DNA of 64,000 bases from ZC4RG35 sp964571765. Its GTDB lineage: Bacteria; Actinomycetota; Acidimicrobiia; Spongiisociales; ZC4RG35. Positions 17,313 to 25,864 of this stretch are shown in pieces. The DNA is taken from NCBI GenBank assembly GCA_964571765.1, contig CAZNDH010000003.1, positions 76,998-140,997 of the forward strand, written 5' to 3'. Made by a program: the position numbers and the translations under genes. The notes under the pieces were generated by a model. That model had not been told where the DNA came from and searched no databases. It worked only from the letters and a program-made list of their open reading frames with translations. Every line of letters starts with the position of its first letter. Position 1 is the first letter of the stretch.

Positions 17313-18955
17313 CAACGGCTCCGGAAGAAGGTCTCGGCGTCGACGACCAGTTCGGGCAGAATTCGCCACTCCGGGTCAAGGGTGAACGCCCCCAAATAGA
17401 GGGCGTCGCGCACCATGGCCGCGGCATCGTCGACCGGGCCCAACGTGGCCACATCGCCGGGATGAGCCCCCAGCGCCACCGTCACCACGTCTGCTCCCTG
17501 CCACTCCCCCACATTCCACAGGTCGGTACCTGCTGGGTTGACCCGCGGCCCATCCAAAACCGAGCTCCAGGCGAGGAGAGCCGGCTTCTGATAAAGGGGG
17601 ATCACCGCCAGCTCACCCAAGAAGAGGCTGTCGACCGTGGAATAGGCGAGGGCCCGTTGGTCGGCGTCCAGGATCGCGGCGGCGGCATCGAGGAGGGACT
17701 CGGACTCGGGGTGGCAGAAGCGGCCCACATTGAGCTCGCCCATCCCATGGACTCCGTCCCCTTCACACCTCAGGATCGGCTCGGCGAATAGCGGGTCTGA
17801 CGGCGTACGCCAAGAGAAGCTCATCAGCTGCCATGTCGCAGAGTCGGCGAAGAGGAACCCGCGGGCGAACATCTCCGAGGGAACCATCAGCCGGGGCACG
17901 ATCTCCACCCCGATGGCGCCCAGGGTGTCGACGGCCATCGACACCTGGGACTCCCGCCACTGCTCGCCGGCGGTGGTGGCCCATATGAAAGACATGCGGC
18001 GCCCCTGGCAGAGGTGGACACCGTCGTCGCCGCGCTCACAGCCATGATCGCGGAGAATGCGCTCGGCCAGCTCCGGGTCATAGCTCGAGGGATAGTTGTT
18101 GCGGTAGTGCTCCGATCCCTGCATGTAGAAGACGCTGCCCAGCGGCTCGGCGGCGGGATCGATGCTCCTCACGGTGGCGTCCATCACCGCCTCCCGATCG
18201 ATGCCGAGCGCGATCGCCTCCCTGACCCAACGCTGGGAGAGCAGCGGGTCGTCCAGGTTGAAGGTGACCTGCTCCCAGAGTGGGCCTGGGACCATCTCGC
18301 GGTCCACACCGTCGATGGCGTCGATGTCATCTATAGCCCAGTCCACCGGGCGGGGGTTGACCAGGTCGACTTCCCCGCGGCGCAGGTCCCCGATCATGCC
18401 CCGAACCCCTTGGGGAAAGGTGAAACGGATCTCGGTGACCCCGCCGACTCGGTCGGCCAAAGGGTGAGCAGGGTTCCTCTCCAGTACGATCCGGTCGCCC
18501 TCGATCCATTCGGCCACGACGAACGGCCCCGAGGTCGGGCTCGGCCGCCCCACTTCACCGTGGGCGGGGAGGACCACTTCGAACAGGGTTCGCCAGGCGC
18601 CGAACGGCTCCGAGAACGAAAAGAGGACGGTCTTGGGATCAATGACCTGGTGGCCGCTGATCAGCCGGTACCCCGGGTTCTGCGGGTCGGAGGCAAGCGG
18701 GTCGACGGCCACCGCCAGGGTGTGGACGAAGTCTGCCGCCCCCACCGGCAACCCGTCGGACCAGCGGGCGTCGTCCCTGATCTGGTAGACCACGCAGAAC
18801 ACGTCGGGACACCGCTCGGTCTCGATGGTCGTGGGTGGCGCCTCGGTGGTGACCGGTGCGGTGGTGGTGGTGGTGGTGGTGGTGACGGTGACGGGGTCGC
18901 CACTCCCCGTACAAGCACCGAGGAGGAGCACGCCGGCGAGGAGAACCCCCCTCAT
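17312..18955 (-). CDS. Family-5 solute-binding lipoprotein, apparently circularly permuted
   Basis: 547-residue lipoprotein of the SBP_bac_5 fold. The lipobox LLGAC ends at Cys15, then a Thr-rich linker (24-43). The fold begins unusually late: residue 55 onward reads VVYQIRDDARWSDGLP, which in the family normally follows an N-terminal segment of about 60 residues. That segment, recognisable as VTVALGAHP, then LGPVDDAAAMVRDALYLGAF and WRILPELV, is found instead at the C-terminus (about 490-547), after a normal family ending. A peptide or similar solute is the likely ligand. It overlaps its neighbours on both sides (ATGA, TGATG). No permease or ATPase gene is adjacent. Confidence 0.8.
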   Translation of the reverse strand: MRGVLLAGVLLLGACTGSGDPVTVTTTTTTTTAPVTTEAPPTTIETERCPDVFCVVYQIRDDARWSDGLPVGAADFVHTLAVAVDPLASDPQNPGYRLISGHQVIDPKTVLFSFSEPFGAWRTLFEVVLPAHGEVGRPSPTSGPFVVAEWIEGDRIVLERNPAHPLADRVGGVTEIRFTFPQGVRGMIGDLRRGEVDLVNPRPVDWAIDDIDAIDGVDREMVPGPLWEQVTFNLDDPLLSQRWVREAIALGIDREAVMDATVRSIDPAAEPLGSVFYMQGSEHYRNNYPSSYDPELAERILRDHGCERGDDGVHLCQGRRMSFIWATTAGEQWRESQVSMAVDTLGAIGVEIVPRLMVPSEMFARGFLFADSATWQLMSFSWRTPSDPLFAEPILRCEGDGVHGMGELNVGRFCHPESESLLDAAAAILDADQRALAYSTVDSLFLGELAVIPLYQKPALLAWSSVLDGPRVNPAGTDLWNVGEWQGADVVTVALGAHPGDVATLGPVDDAAAMVRDALYLGAFTLDPEWRILPELVVDAETFFRSR

Positions 18956-21090
18956 CGACCAGACTCATCGATCACAACGGCGTGGGGCCAGCCATTGGGG
19001 TACCCCTGATGGCCGCCCATCAGACCGGGAACAGGAAGGGTGACCCGGGCGCGATAGGCCTCGGTGATCGCTGCACGGAAGAGAACCACATAGGGAAGGT
19101 CCTCGGCGACCACCAACTCCATGTCCCGGGTGAGGGCGGCGGCGGCCTCCAGATCCCGGGTCTCGCTGAACGCGTCGGCGAGGGCGTCGAAACGGGCACT
19201 GGCGTACCCGCCCAGGTTGAGCCCTCCAAACACCAGGGTGTCTTCCCCGGAGTGGAACAGGGTGACCAGCAGGCTCCCGGGAAGCGCCGGGTCGCTCCCC
19301 TGCCATCCCAGGATCACCATGTCCCACTCGAGCGCCGAGGCCCGGGTCTGCGGAGGGAGAACCGCCTGCTGTAGCTGATCGAACCCGAGCATCTCGGTCG
19401 TAGCGGCGACACCGAGGTCGCGTAGCCATCGTTCGACCCAGATCCCGAAGGTCGATCGCAGCGGGTCGTGTGCCGTGCCGGGCGCCAGGATCTCGAGCGG
19501 CGGCACCGCATTGCCGTTGGGCATCCTCAAACCCCTGCCCCCGACAACGTCGACGAACCCGTTGTCGTCGTCACGGAGCACAATAGGAGGCACCGTCCAG
19601 GTGTAGCCGGCCTCCTCGAGGATGGTCACCGCCTCCTCGAAACGGGAGCCCTGATCGAGGGGGTCACCGGATGACCATCCCTGCCGGGGTAGGTCGGGGT
19701 CGTGGTGGGCTCCCAGGTCGGGATGGACTACCTCGTAGGCGGGGATGACAGCCCCCCCGAGCACCACGTCGGACAGCATCTCCTTGTCGATGATGGTGGC
19801 CACGGCGCGGCGGAACACCGGGTCCGACATGGGCGGCTTACGCATGTTGAAGGCCAAGAATCGGAACCCTGATGCCTGGCTGGTGATGAGCCGCACCGAC
19901 GGGTCGAGATCGAGCTCCTGGCGTAGGGCGTGGTCGATGCCGCCCGCCAGTCCTGCCGGATCGAGCACGAAGTCGACCTCCCCGTCGACCAGGCGCCGGT
20001 ATGCGGTCTCGCGGTCGTCGCTCTCGACCCAGATCACCTCAGACACGAACGGCCCTTCCTCATACGAGGACAGCACCTCCTCGCTGGCGCCGGACCCGTA
20101 GCGGACCTCGTCCGCCCCGGGACGGGCCAAGCCGACGGTGCCGTCTGAGTACAGGGTGAGGACGGTCCCCCGGTGGGGATACTGCTGGTTGACTCGCGCC
20201 CTGGCCTCAACTCCCGGATCCCACCCGTCGAACACCAGGGCACCCGCGGAGGGCGGGCGGGTGTCCCTGAGAGAGTAGAGATGGCCCCGGGCGGTCTCCG
20301 CCCAGTGTTGGGACCGATAGGCGATGATCGCCTCGGGGGTGACCAGCGCAGGATCGACGTTCTCCCCGTCCGCGGCAGAGGAAGCAACGATCGCTTCGAC
20401 AACCACCTGGTCGGTCAGGGAGTCGACCCGGGAGTCGGCAGCCTGACGGGCAGCCTCGATGTGCCCCGTCCAGTAGTGGGCGGGGATGAAGGGGGCGAAG
20501 CCGACTCCGCTCGGCCAGGACGCCAGCCCGGGCCGAGTGGCGAAGACGACCCTGACGGTGTACTCGTCGGGGGCGCTGACCGACACAACCTCGGGGGGGA
20601 AGTAGGCGGAGTGGGCTCCACCCAGGCCGAGGTCGCGAACAGTCTCGAAGTAGAGCACCAGGTCCTCGGCAGTTATGGGTTGCCCGTCGGACCACTCCCG
20701 GTCGGTGTGGATCGCCTGGTCGACCACCCAGCCGTCCCCTTGCCGGAAGGCCCTGGCAGGAAACTCGGTGGCCGACATGTTGGGTATGTGGGTGAACCCG
20801 GGAAGGGAGAGGGTGTACAGGGCTGTGCCCATGTTGGTCAGCACCGCCAGGTTCTGGGGAAGGTTCTCGGTGTCCAGGGCTGACCACCAGTTGTCGGTGG
20901 TGAGCGGGGCCACCAGCCCGATGCGGTAAGCCGGGGCGGGTGGGGGCACGGTGGTGGTGGTCATCGGGTGATCGGAAGGCGGAACCGTGGTCGGCGCGGC
21001 GACCTGTTCGGAGCGGCAAGCCGCGGCCAGCAGAGCCAGCACCACCAGGCTGGCCAGCATCACCGAAGGGCGCGGACCCCGCGCCATCAT
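18952..21090 (-). CDS. Family-5 solute-binding lipoprotein with large insertion
   Basis: About 712 residues, longer than the usual 500-600. Signal peptide with lipobox LAAAC (Cys near 25), then a Thr/Pro linker. The domain has the normal order: YRIGLVAPLTTDNWW first, then HTDREWSDGQPITAEDLVLY, and a C-terminal lobe with AFNMRKPPMSDPVFRRAV. A stretch of roughly 100 residues (around 200-300) looks like an insertion. The ligand is unknown. ATG 21090 and ATG 21087 are adjacent; either overlaps the AI-2E stop. It is upstream of the permuted paralogue with a 4-nt overlap, so the two are probably made together. Confidence 0.85.
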   Translation of the reverse strand: MMARGPRPSVMLASLVVLALLAAACRSEQVAAPTTVPPSDHPMTTTTVPPPAPAYRIGLVAPLTTDNWWSALDTENLPQNLAVLTNMGTALYTLSLPGFTHIPNMSATEFPARAFRQGDGWVVDQAIHTDREWSDGQPITAEDLVLYFETVRDLGLGGAHSAYFPPEVVSVSAPDEYTVRVVFATRPGLASWPSGVGFAPFIPAHYWTGHIEAARQAADSRVDSLTDQVVVEAIVASSAADGENVDPALVTPEAIIAYRSQHWAETARGHLYSLRDTRPPSAGALVFDGWDPGVEARARVNQQYPHRGTVLTLYSDGTVGLARPGADEVRYGSGASEEVLSSYEEGPFVSEVIWVESDDRETAYRRLVDGEVDFVLDPAGLAGGIDHALRQELDLDPSVRLITSQASGFRFLAFNMRKPPMSDPVFRRAVATIIDKEMLSDVVLGGAVIPAYEVVHPDLGAHHDPDLPRQGWSSGDPLDQGSRFEEAVTILEEAGYTWTVPPIVLRDDDNGFVDVVGGRGLRMPNGNAVPPLEILAPGTAHDPLRSTFGIWVERWLRDLGVAATTEMLGFDQLQQAVLPPQTRASALEWDMVILGWQGSDPALPGSLLVTLFHSGEDTLVFGGLNLGGYASARFDALADAFSETRDLEAAAALTRDMELVVAEDLPYVVLFRAAITEAYRARVTLPVPGLMGGHQGYPNGWPHAVVIDESGR

Positions 21091-22193
21091 TCCGGTCCGG
21101 TTGGCGTCACCTCGTCCACCTCGTTCTCCGGCTCGTCGAGGATCACTTGGTAGCTGCGCCGGGACTCGGAGATGATCGCCTGGATGATGCCGGTCATGGG
21201 CAGGGCGAGGAGAACACCGACACCCCCGAGCAGCGAAGCTCCGGCGATGATCGCCCCCACCGAGACCGCAGGGTGGATCTCCATGGTCCTCTTGGTTATG
21301 AAAGGGCCGAATACGTAGTTCTCCACTTGCTGATAGGCAATGAATATCACCAGGACCCATATCAGTGTGGCCGTATCGTTGAAGGTGAGGGCGACAACCG
21401 CGGGGAGCACCATCGCCAGGTAGGTCCCTACCACCGGGACGAACTGGCTGAGCACCCCCACCCAGATCCCCAAGGAGATTGCGAACGGGACCCCGAGCAG
21501 ACCGAGGGCGGCAGCAGCCACCGTGGCGCTGAGCACCGCCAGGACCAGGCGGGAGTAGATGTAGCCGCCCATCTTCTCCACGGCCACGTCCCAGATGCGC
21601 ATCGCGCTCCTCTGCTGCTGCTCGGGCATGAAGGAGAGCACGGTCCGCTGCAGCTTGGGGAGCTCGGCGAGCATGAAGAAGGAGAAGAGGGCAACCGTGG
21701 TGGCGAAGAAGAGGAACCCCGCCAACGAGGCACCCAGGCTGATCAGGCCGCCGGCGAGAGTCCCGCCCACGTCCTGCAGGTTGTCGATGATCTCCCGGCC
21801 AATGACCTCGGGATCGACATCCAGCTCGATGCCGAGGTTGTCGGCGAGGAACCCGAGCACGGCCTCGAGGTAGTCGGGCATCGCTTCGAGCAGCTCCCCT
21901 ATCTGGGCGACGAACAAGGGAGCCAGGGCAGCGGCGAACCCCAGGGCGACTCCCAGAGCGACGATGAACACCACACCGGTCGCCAGGCCACGCCGCCACC
22001 CCCTCTTCTCGAGGAAATGAACCGGAGGCTCGAAGGCGACCGCGACAAAAACCGAGACGAACACCATGAACAGCAGGTTGGCCAGCCTGTACCCGAGGAA
22101 GAGGACAGCGGCCACGCCGAGGAGGACCCCCGCCACCACCAGTGTGCGGTTGCGAAAGGTCCGAGCGTCGTCACGTCCGCTGCTGGCCACCAT
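21087..22193 (-). CDS. AI-2E family transporter
   Basis: Polytopic inner-membrane protein of about 368 residues in the AI-2E (PerM/TqsA) family; actual substrates range from autoinducers to ions. Typical features are the N-terminal hydrophobic pair, a central soluble region (LLEAMPDYLEAVLGF), the GVLSQFVPVVGTYLAMVLPA block and QQVENYVFGPFI before the last helices. ATG 22193 is chosen because TACGCT lies 9 nt upstream on the same strand; in-frame starts at 22235 and 22280 would add a non-conserved tail. Its stop overlaps the start of a solute-binding lipoprotein gene, an odd partnership for this family. Confidence 0.88.
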   Translation of the reverse strand: MVASSGRDDARTFRNRTLVVAGVLLGVAAVLFLGYRLANLLFMVFVSVFVAVAFEPPVHFLEKRGWRRGLATGVVFIVALGVALGFAAALAPLFVAQIGELLEAMPDYLEAVLGFLADNLGIELDVDPEVIGREIIDNLQDVGGTLAGGLISLGASLAGFLFFATTVALFSFFMLAELPKLQRTVLSFMPEQQQRSAMRIWDVAVEKMGGYIYSRLVLAVLSATVAAAALGLLGVPFAISLGIWVGVLSQFVPVVGTYLAMVLPAVVALTFNDTATLIWVLVIFIAYQQVENYVFGPFITKRTMEIHPAVSVGAIIAGASLLGGVGVLLALPMTGIIQAIISESRRSYQVILDEPENEVDEVTPTGPE

Positions 22194-22202
22194 CCCGCTG
22201 CC

Positions 22203-22208
22203 AGCGTA
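22203..22208 (-). promoter_or_regulatory. Candidate -10 element (TACGCT) for the AI-2E/solute-binding operon
   Basis: TACGCT on the minus strand, 9 nt before ATG 22193. The same hexamer and spacing as at 469-474. Confidence 0.4.
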
Positions 22209-22241
22209 GGAACCGGTTGACCGCTCCGCTGGCATCTTCGA

Positions 22242-22247
22242 TACCCT
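22242..22247 (+). promoter_or_regulatory. Candidate -10 element (TACCCT) for the acyl-CoA synthetase gene
   Basis: TACCCT followed by 11 nt and ATG 22259, which would leave a leader of only a few nucleotides. Confidence 0.35.
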
Positions 22248-22258
22248 CGGCAGGTCAC

Positions 22259-24193
22259 ATGGAGCGCTTCGAAATCGCATGGAGACCCGATGCCTCCCGT
22301 GCCGCCGCCACCAACACCCAGCGTTTCATCGAGGCCCATGGGCTCTCCGGCTACGCCGATCTGGTCGAGCGGTCCACGGCCGACCCGGAGTGGTTCTGGT
22401 GGGAGGTGGTCGACTTCCTCGGTCTCCCCTTCGATCGCCGGCCCACCATCATCAGGGACACATCCCGGGGCCACCCATGGGCGACCTGGTTCGTCGACGG
22501 GGGTTTCAACATGTCGCGCGCATGTGTCGACCGCTGGGCGGGATCCGACCCCCATCGCCTCGCGGTCAGAGCCCAGCGAGAGGCCGGGGAGACCACAGAG
22601 ACCACCTACGGAGAGCTCGCCGACCAGGTGTCGCGTCTTGCCGGAGCGCTGCGCGGGCTCGGCGTCCGCCGGGGGGATGCAGTCGCCGTCTTCCTCCCCA
22701 TGGGGTTGGAGGCAGTGGCCTCGATGCTGGCAGTAGCCCGGCTCGGGGCCGTGTTCATCCCGGTCTTCTCCGGCTACGCCGCCGAGGCGGTGGCCACACG
22801 GCTCCACGACCCGGTGCCGCGGGTGTTGATCTGCGCCAACGCATTTCAGAGGAGGGGCAGGGTGGTACCGATGAAGGAGACGGCCGAGCAGGCCTGCCTC
22901 ATCGCCGGGAGCGACACCCGAATCCTGGTCGTGGACTACATCGAGGGCCAAACCCCCACGATGAGGGTAGGAATAGACTTCTGGTGGCACCGGCTGATCA
23001 ACTCCTCCGAGCCACTGGACCCTGAGCCGACCCGGTCGGAGGACCCTGTGATGATCGCCTACACCTCGGGCACCACGGGCAAGCCGAAGGGTGCGGTCCA
23101 CGTCCAGGCGGGCCTGACGGTCAAGATCGCCGCCGAGGGCGCCTTCCAGATGGATGTCAAGCGTGACGACGTGCTGATGTGGGCCACCGACATGGGATGG
23201 ATAATGGGCCCCTGGATGGTCATTGCCGGGCTGGCCAACGGGGCCGCGATCGGCACCTATGACGGTGCCCCCGACTACCCCGGTCCCGACCGCCTCTGGC
23301 GTGTGGCAGAAGAGTTGGAGCTCACCCTCCTCGGTATCTCCCCCACCCTGATCCGGTCGCTCCAGCCAGGTGGTGCCGAGCCGGCCCGACGCTGCGACCT
23401 GAGCCGGCTCCGTGCCTTCGGCTCCACCGGTGAGCCGTGGAACCCTGATCCCTGGTGGTGGTTGTTCCGAGATGTGGGAAGGGAGGAGGTTCCCATCGTC
23501 AACCTGTCGGGTGGGACCGAGATCGGGGCCTGCATCCTCTCGGTGAACCTCCTCCAGGGAGTCAAGCCCACCTCGCTCGGAGGGCCCGCCCTGGGGGTCG
23601 ACGCAGACGTTTACGACGACCAAGGGCGGCCCCTCCGGGGCTCGGTGGGCGAGCTGGTGGTCCGGGGATCCTGGCCGGGCATGACCCGGGGGTTCTGGGG
23701 AGAGCCGGACCGCTACCTGGAGACGTATTGGTCGCGGTTCGAGAACACCTGGGTCCATGGCGACTGGGCTTCGATCGACGAGGACGGGTTCTGGTTCCTC
23801 CACGGACGCTCTGACGACACCCTCAACATCGCGGGGAAGAGGATCGGGCCCGCCGAAATCGAGTCGGCGACTGTCGCCCTCGACGAAGTGGTCACCGCGG
23901 CTGCGATCGGGATCCCCGATCAGGTGAAGGGGGAGGTGGTTGCCCTATACCTGGTCCCCGCTCCCGGCATCACCCCCGACACCGCCTTGGAGGCAAGGGT
24001 CATCACCGCGGTGGTGGATGCTCTGGGCAAGGCGTTTCGCCCAGCCAAGGTGGAGTGGGCCGCCGACCTTCCCCGGACCCGGTCCCAGAAGATCATGAGG
24101 AGGGTGGTCCGGGCACGGGCCCTGGGCGAAGACCCCGGCGACCTGAGCACCCTGGAGAACCCGGAGAGCCTGGACGGGATCATCCCCCTGTAG
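22259..24193 (+). CDS. Acetyl-CoA synthetase-like AMP-forming acyl-CoA ligase
   Basis: 644 residues. ANL motifs: A3 YTSGTTGKPKGAVHVQAG, A5 LSGGTEIGA, A7 HGDWASIDEDGFWFLHGRSDD followed by TLNIAGKRIGPAEIES, and a C-terminal TRSQKIMRR containing the adenylation Lys. The N-terminal PEWFWWEVVDFLGLPF resembles the ACAS-N region and overall length matches Acs/propionyl- or acetoacetyl-CoA synthetases. The exact acid is not clear; the A5 motif differs from the WWQTETG of true Acs, so a short or branched acid other than acetate is plausible. ATG 22259 is divergent from the AI-2E gene. Confidence 0.88.
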   Translation: MERFEIAWRPDASRAAATNTQRFIEAHGLSGYADLVERSTADPEWFWWEVVDFLGLPFDRRPTIIRDTSRGHPWATWFVDGGFNMSRACVDRWAGSDPHRLAVRAQREAGETTETTYGELADQVSRLAGALRGLGVRRGDAVAVFLPMGLEAVASMLAVARLGAVFIPVFSGYAAEAVATRLHDPVPRVLICANAFQRRGRVVPMKETAEQACLIAGSDTRILVVDYIEGQTPTMRVGIDFWWHRLINSSEPLDPEPTRSEDPVMIAYTSGTTGKPKGAVHVQAGLTVKIAAEGAFQMDVKRDDVLMWATDMGWIMGPWMVIAGLANGAAIGTYDGAPDYPGPDRLWRVAEELELTLLGISPTLIRSLQPGGAEPARRCDLSRLRAFGSTGEPWNPDPWWWLFRDVGREEVPIVNLSGGTEIGACILSVNLLQGVKPTSLGGPALGVDADVYDDQGRPLRGSVGELVVRGSWPGMTRGFWGEPDRYLETYWSRFENTWVHGDWASIDEDGFWFLHGRSDDTLNIAGKRIGPAEIESATVALDEVVTAAAIGIPDQVKGEVVALYLVPAPGITPDTALEARVITAVVDALGKAFRPAKVEWAADLPRTRSQKIMRRVVRARALGEDPGDLSTLENPESLDGIIPL

Positions 24194-24239
24194 TCCTTGA
24201 CGATCGGCCGATGCCAGGTACATCCGAGCGAAGCGAGCT

Positions 24240-24260
24240 GACCCGATCGGAGGTCGGGTC
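24240..24260. terminator. Hairpin between convergent genes
   Basis: GACCCGA (24240-24246), 7-nt loop, TCGGGTC (24254-24260): perfect 7-bp stem, followed on the plus strand by TACTTT. It lies in the 66-nt gap between the convergent acyl-CoA synthetase and SDR genes and ends at the SDR stop codon. A second palindrome, ATCGGCCGAT, is in the same gap at about 24202-24211. Confidence 0.45.
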
Positions 24261-25030
24261 TACTTTGGCGGCATGCGGGCCCCGGCGTCGAGGCGGATCA
24301 CCTCGCCGTTGAGCATCGGGTTCTCCACGATTGCCTGGACGAGATGGGCGAAATCGTCGGGCGTCCCCAGCCGTCGAGGGAATACCTGCAATTCGGCCAG
24401 GGACTGCTTGAGCTCGGGAGGGGCACTGTCGAGTAGGGGGGTGTCCATGATCCCCGGGGCGATCGTCACCACCCTGATCCCCATGCTTCCCAGGTCCCGG
24501 GCTAGTGGGAGGGTCATCCCGACCACGCCACCCTTCGACGCCGAGTAGGCCGCCTGGCCGATCTGGCCCTCGAAGGCGGCTATGGAAGCGACATTGACGA
24601 TAACGCCGCGCTCTCCGGCAGGCCCCGGCTCGTTGCGGGCCATGACCACGGCCACGTTTCGGATGACGTCGAACATCCCCACCAGGTTGACCGCGATCGT
24701 CAGCTTGAACAGCTCGAGGTCGAAGAGGGCACCCTCACGGGATACCACTCTCTGGGCGGGAGCGATCCCGGCCGCGTTGACCAGGACGTCGATCCGACCG
24801 AAGGCTTCACCCGACCCGACCACCGCGGCCTTTACCGATGCCGGGTCCGAGACGTCGCAGTGGAGAAAACGAGCCCGCTCACCAAGGGAGGCGGCCGCCG
24901 CCGACCCTCTCTCCTCGTCGCGGTCGAGGAGGGCGACCGAGCCTCCCCGAGCCACCACCCGGCGTGCCGCCCCGAGACCGAGCCCCGAGGCCCCGCCGGT
25001 GACAACCCAAACACTCCGCTCGAGATCCAT
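24260..25030 (-). CDS. SDR family 3-hydroxyacyl-CoA dehydrogenase (HSD17B10-like)
   Basis: 256 residues. The cofactor loop is TGGASGLGLGAARR; VLVNAAGIAPAQRV gives NAAG, and the catalytic Ser, Tyr and Lys lie in NVASIAAFEGQIGQAAYSASK. The C-terminal FPRRLGTPDDFAHLV and LNGEVIRLDAGARMPPK match the type-II 3-hydroxyacyl-CoA dehydrogenase group (2-methyl-3-hydroxybutyryl-CoA and related). ATG 25030 has an AGGAGG ribosome site 4-5 nt away and a TAGCGT element at 25061-25056, so this transcript has a real leader, unlike many neighbours. The role is probably branched-chain or fatty acid breakdown. Confidence 0.88.
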   Translation of the reverse strand: MDLERSVWVVTGGASGLGLGAARRVVARGGSVALLDRDEERGSAAAASLGERARFLHCDVSDPASVKAAVVGSGEAFGRIDVLVNAAGIAPAQRVVSREGALFDLELFKLTIAVNLVGMFDVIRNVAVVMARNEPGPAGERGVIVNVASIAAFEGQIGQAAYSASKGGVVGMTLPLARDLGSMGIRVVTIAPGIMDTPLLDSAPPELKQSLAELQVFPRRLGTPDDFAHLVQAIVENPMLNGEVIRLDAGARMPPK

Positions 25031-25055
25031 GGGCCCTCCTACCTGCCCGGGGCCG

Positions 25056-25073
25056 ACGCTACCACCGTTAGCG
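25056..25073. promoter_or_regulatory. Divergent promoter region with small inverted repeat
   Basis: CGCTA (25057-25061) and TAGCG (25069-25073) flank a 7-nt spacer. The minus-strand TAGCGT (25061-25056) is a candidate -10 for the SDR gene; on the plus strand TAGCGG (25069-25074) lies 7 nt before ATG 25082 of murI but lacks the final T. Confidence 0.3.
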
Positions 25074-25081
25074 GCCGGCGA

Positions 25082-25864
25082 ATGCTGTCATGGGGCGACA
25101 TGATCGGGGTGTTCGACTCAGGTGTCGGTGGTCTCGCGGTCCTCGTCGAGCTGAGGAGCGCGCTCCCTGACGCCGACCTGACCTACGTGGCCGACCGGGA
25201 GCGGGCCCCTTATGGGACGAGAACGCTCGAGGAGGTGCAGCAGTTCTCACTGGAGGTCACCACCTGGCTGCTCGACCGGGGTGCTACCACCCTTGTCGTC
25301 GCCTGCAACACGGCCTCGGCCGCCGCCCTCGACATCCTGAGGCTCGAGCACCCTCAGGTCCCCATCGTGGGCATGGAGCCGGCGGTCAAGCCGGCCACCG
25401 CCACGACGGGGACCGGGGTGGTAGCCGTGTTTGCCACCTCGGTGACCTTCCAGGGCCGGCTCTTCGGCTCCCTGGTCGACCGTTACGCCCACCAGGCGCG
25501 GGTCCTCACCCGGGCCTGCCCCCGCTGGGTGGAGCTCGTGGAGGCCGGGGTGGTCGAGGGTGACGAAGCCGAGGAGGCGGTCGCCGAGCAACTCGCACCG
25601 GTCATCGACGCCGGCGCCGACACCCTGGTCTTGGGGTGCACACACTTCTCTTTTCTCTCACCACTGGTCCAGCGTCTCGCCGGCCCCACGATCAGGGTGA
25701 TCGACCCGGCGCCGGCTGTGGCCCGCCAGACCGCCCGGGTTGCCGGGTCGGAACGGGGCGGAGGTTCCCTGGTATTGGCCGCCTCGGGCGATCGTGAAGG
25801 ATTCGCCGCCCTGGCCTCGAGTCTGGTCGGTCTCCAATCCGGCGATATCGTGGCCTTCCCATGA
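25082..25864 (+). CDS. murI: Glutamate racemase
   Basis: Interconverts L- and D-glutamate to supply D-Glu for peptidoglycan. About 260 residues. The two catalytic cysteines are seen in VVACNTASAAA and LGCTHFSFL, and the N-terminal IGVFDSGVGG plus YVADRERAPYG are diagnostic. The start is uncertain: ATG 25082 gives MLSWGDMIGVFDSG and has a weak TAGCGG 7 nt upstream; ATG 25100 is the alternative. The stop overlaps the menF start as ATGA. Confidence 0.92.
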   Translation: MLSWGDMIGVFDSGVGGLAVLVELRSALPDADLTYVADRERAPYGTRTLEEVQQFSLEVTTWLLDRGATTLVVACNTASAAALDILRLEHPQVPIVGMEPAVKPATATTGTGVVAVFATSVTFQGRLFGSLVDRYAHQARVLTRACPRWVELVEAGVVEGDEAEEAVAEQLAPVIDAGADTLVLGCTHFSFLSPLVQRLAGPTIRVIDPAPAVARQTARVAGSERGGGSLVLAASGDREGFAALASSLVGLQSGDIVAFP

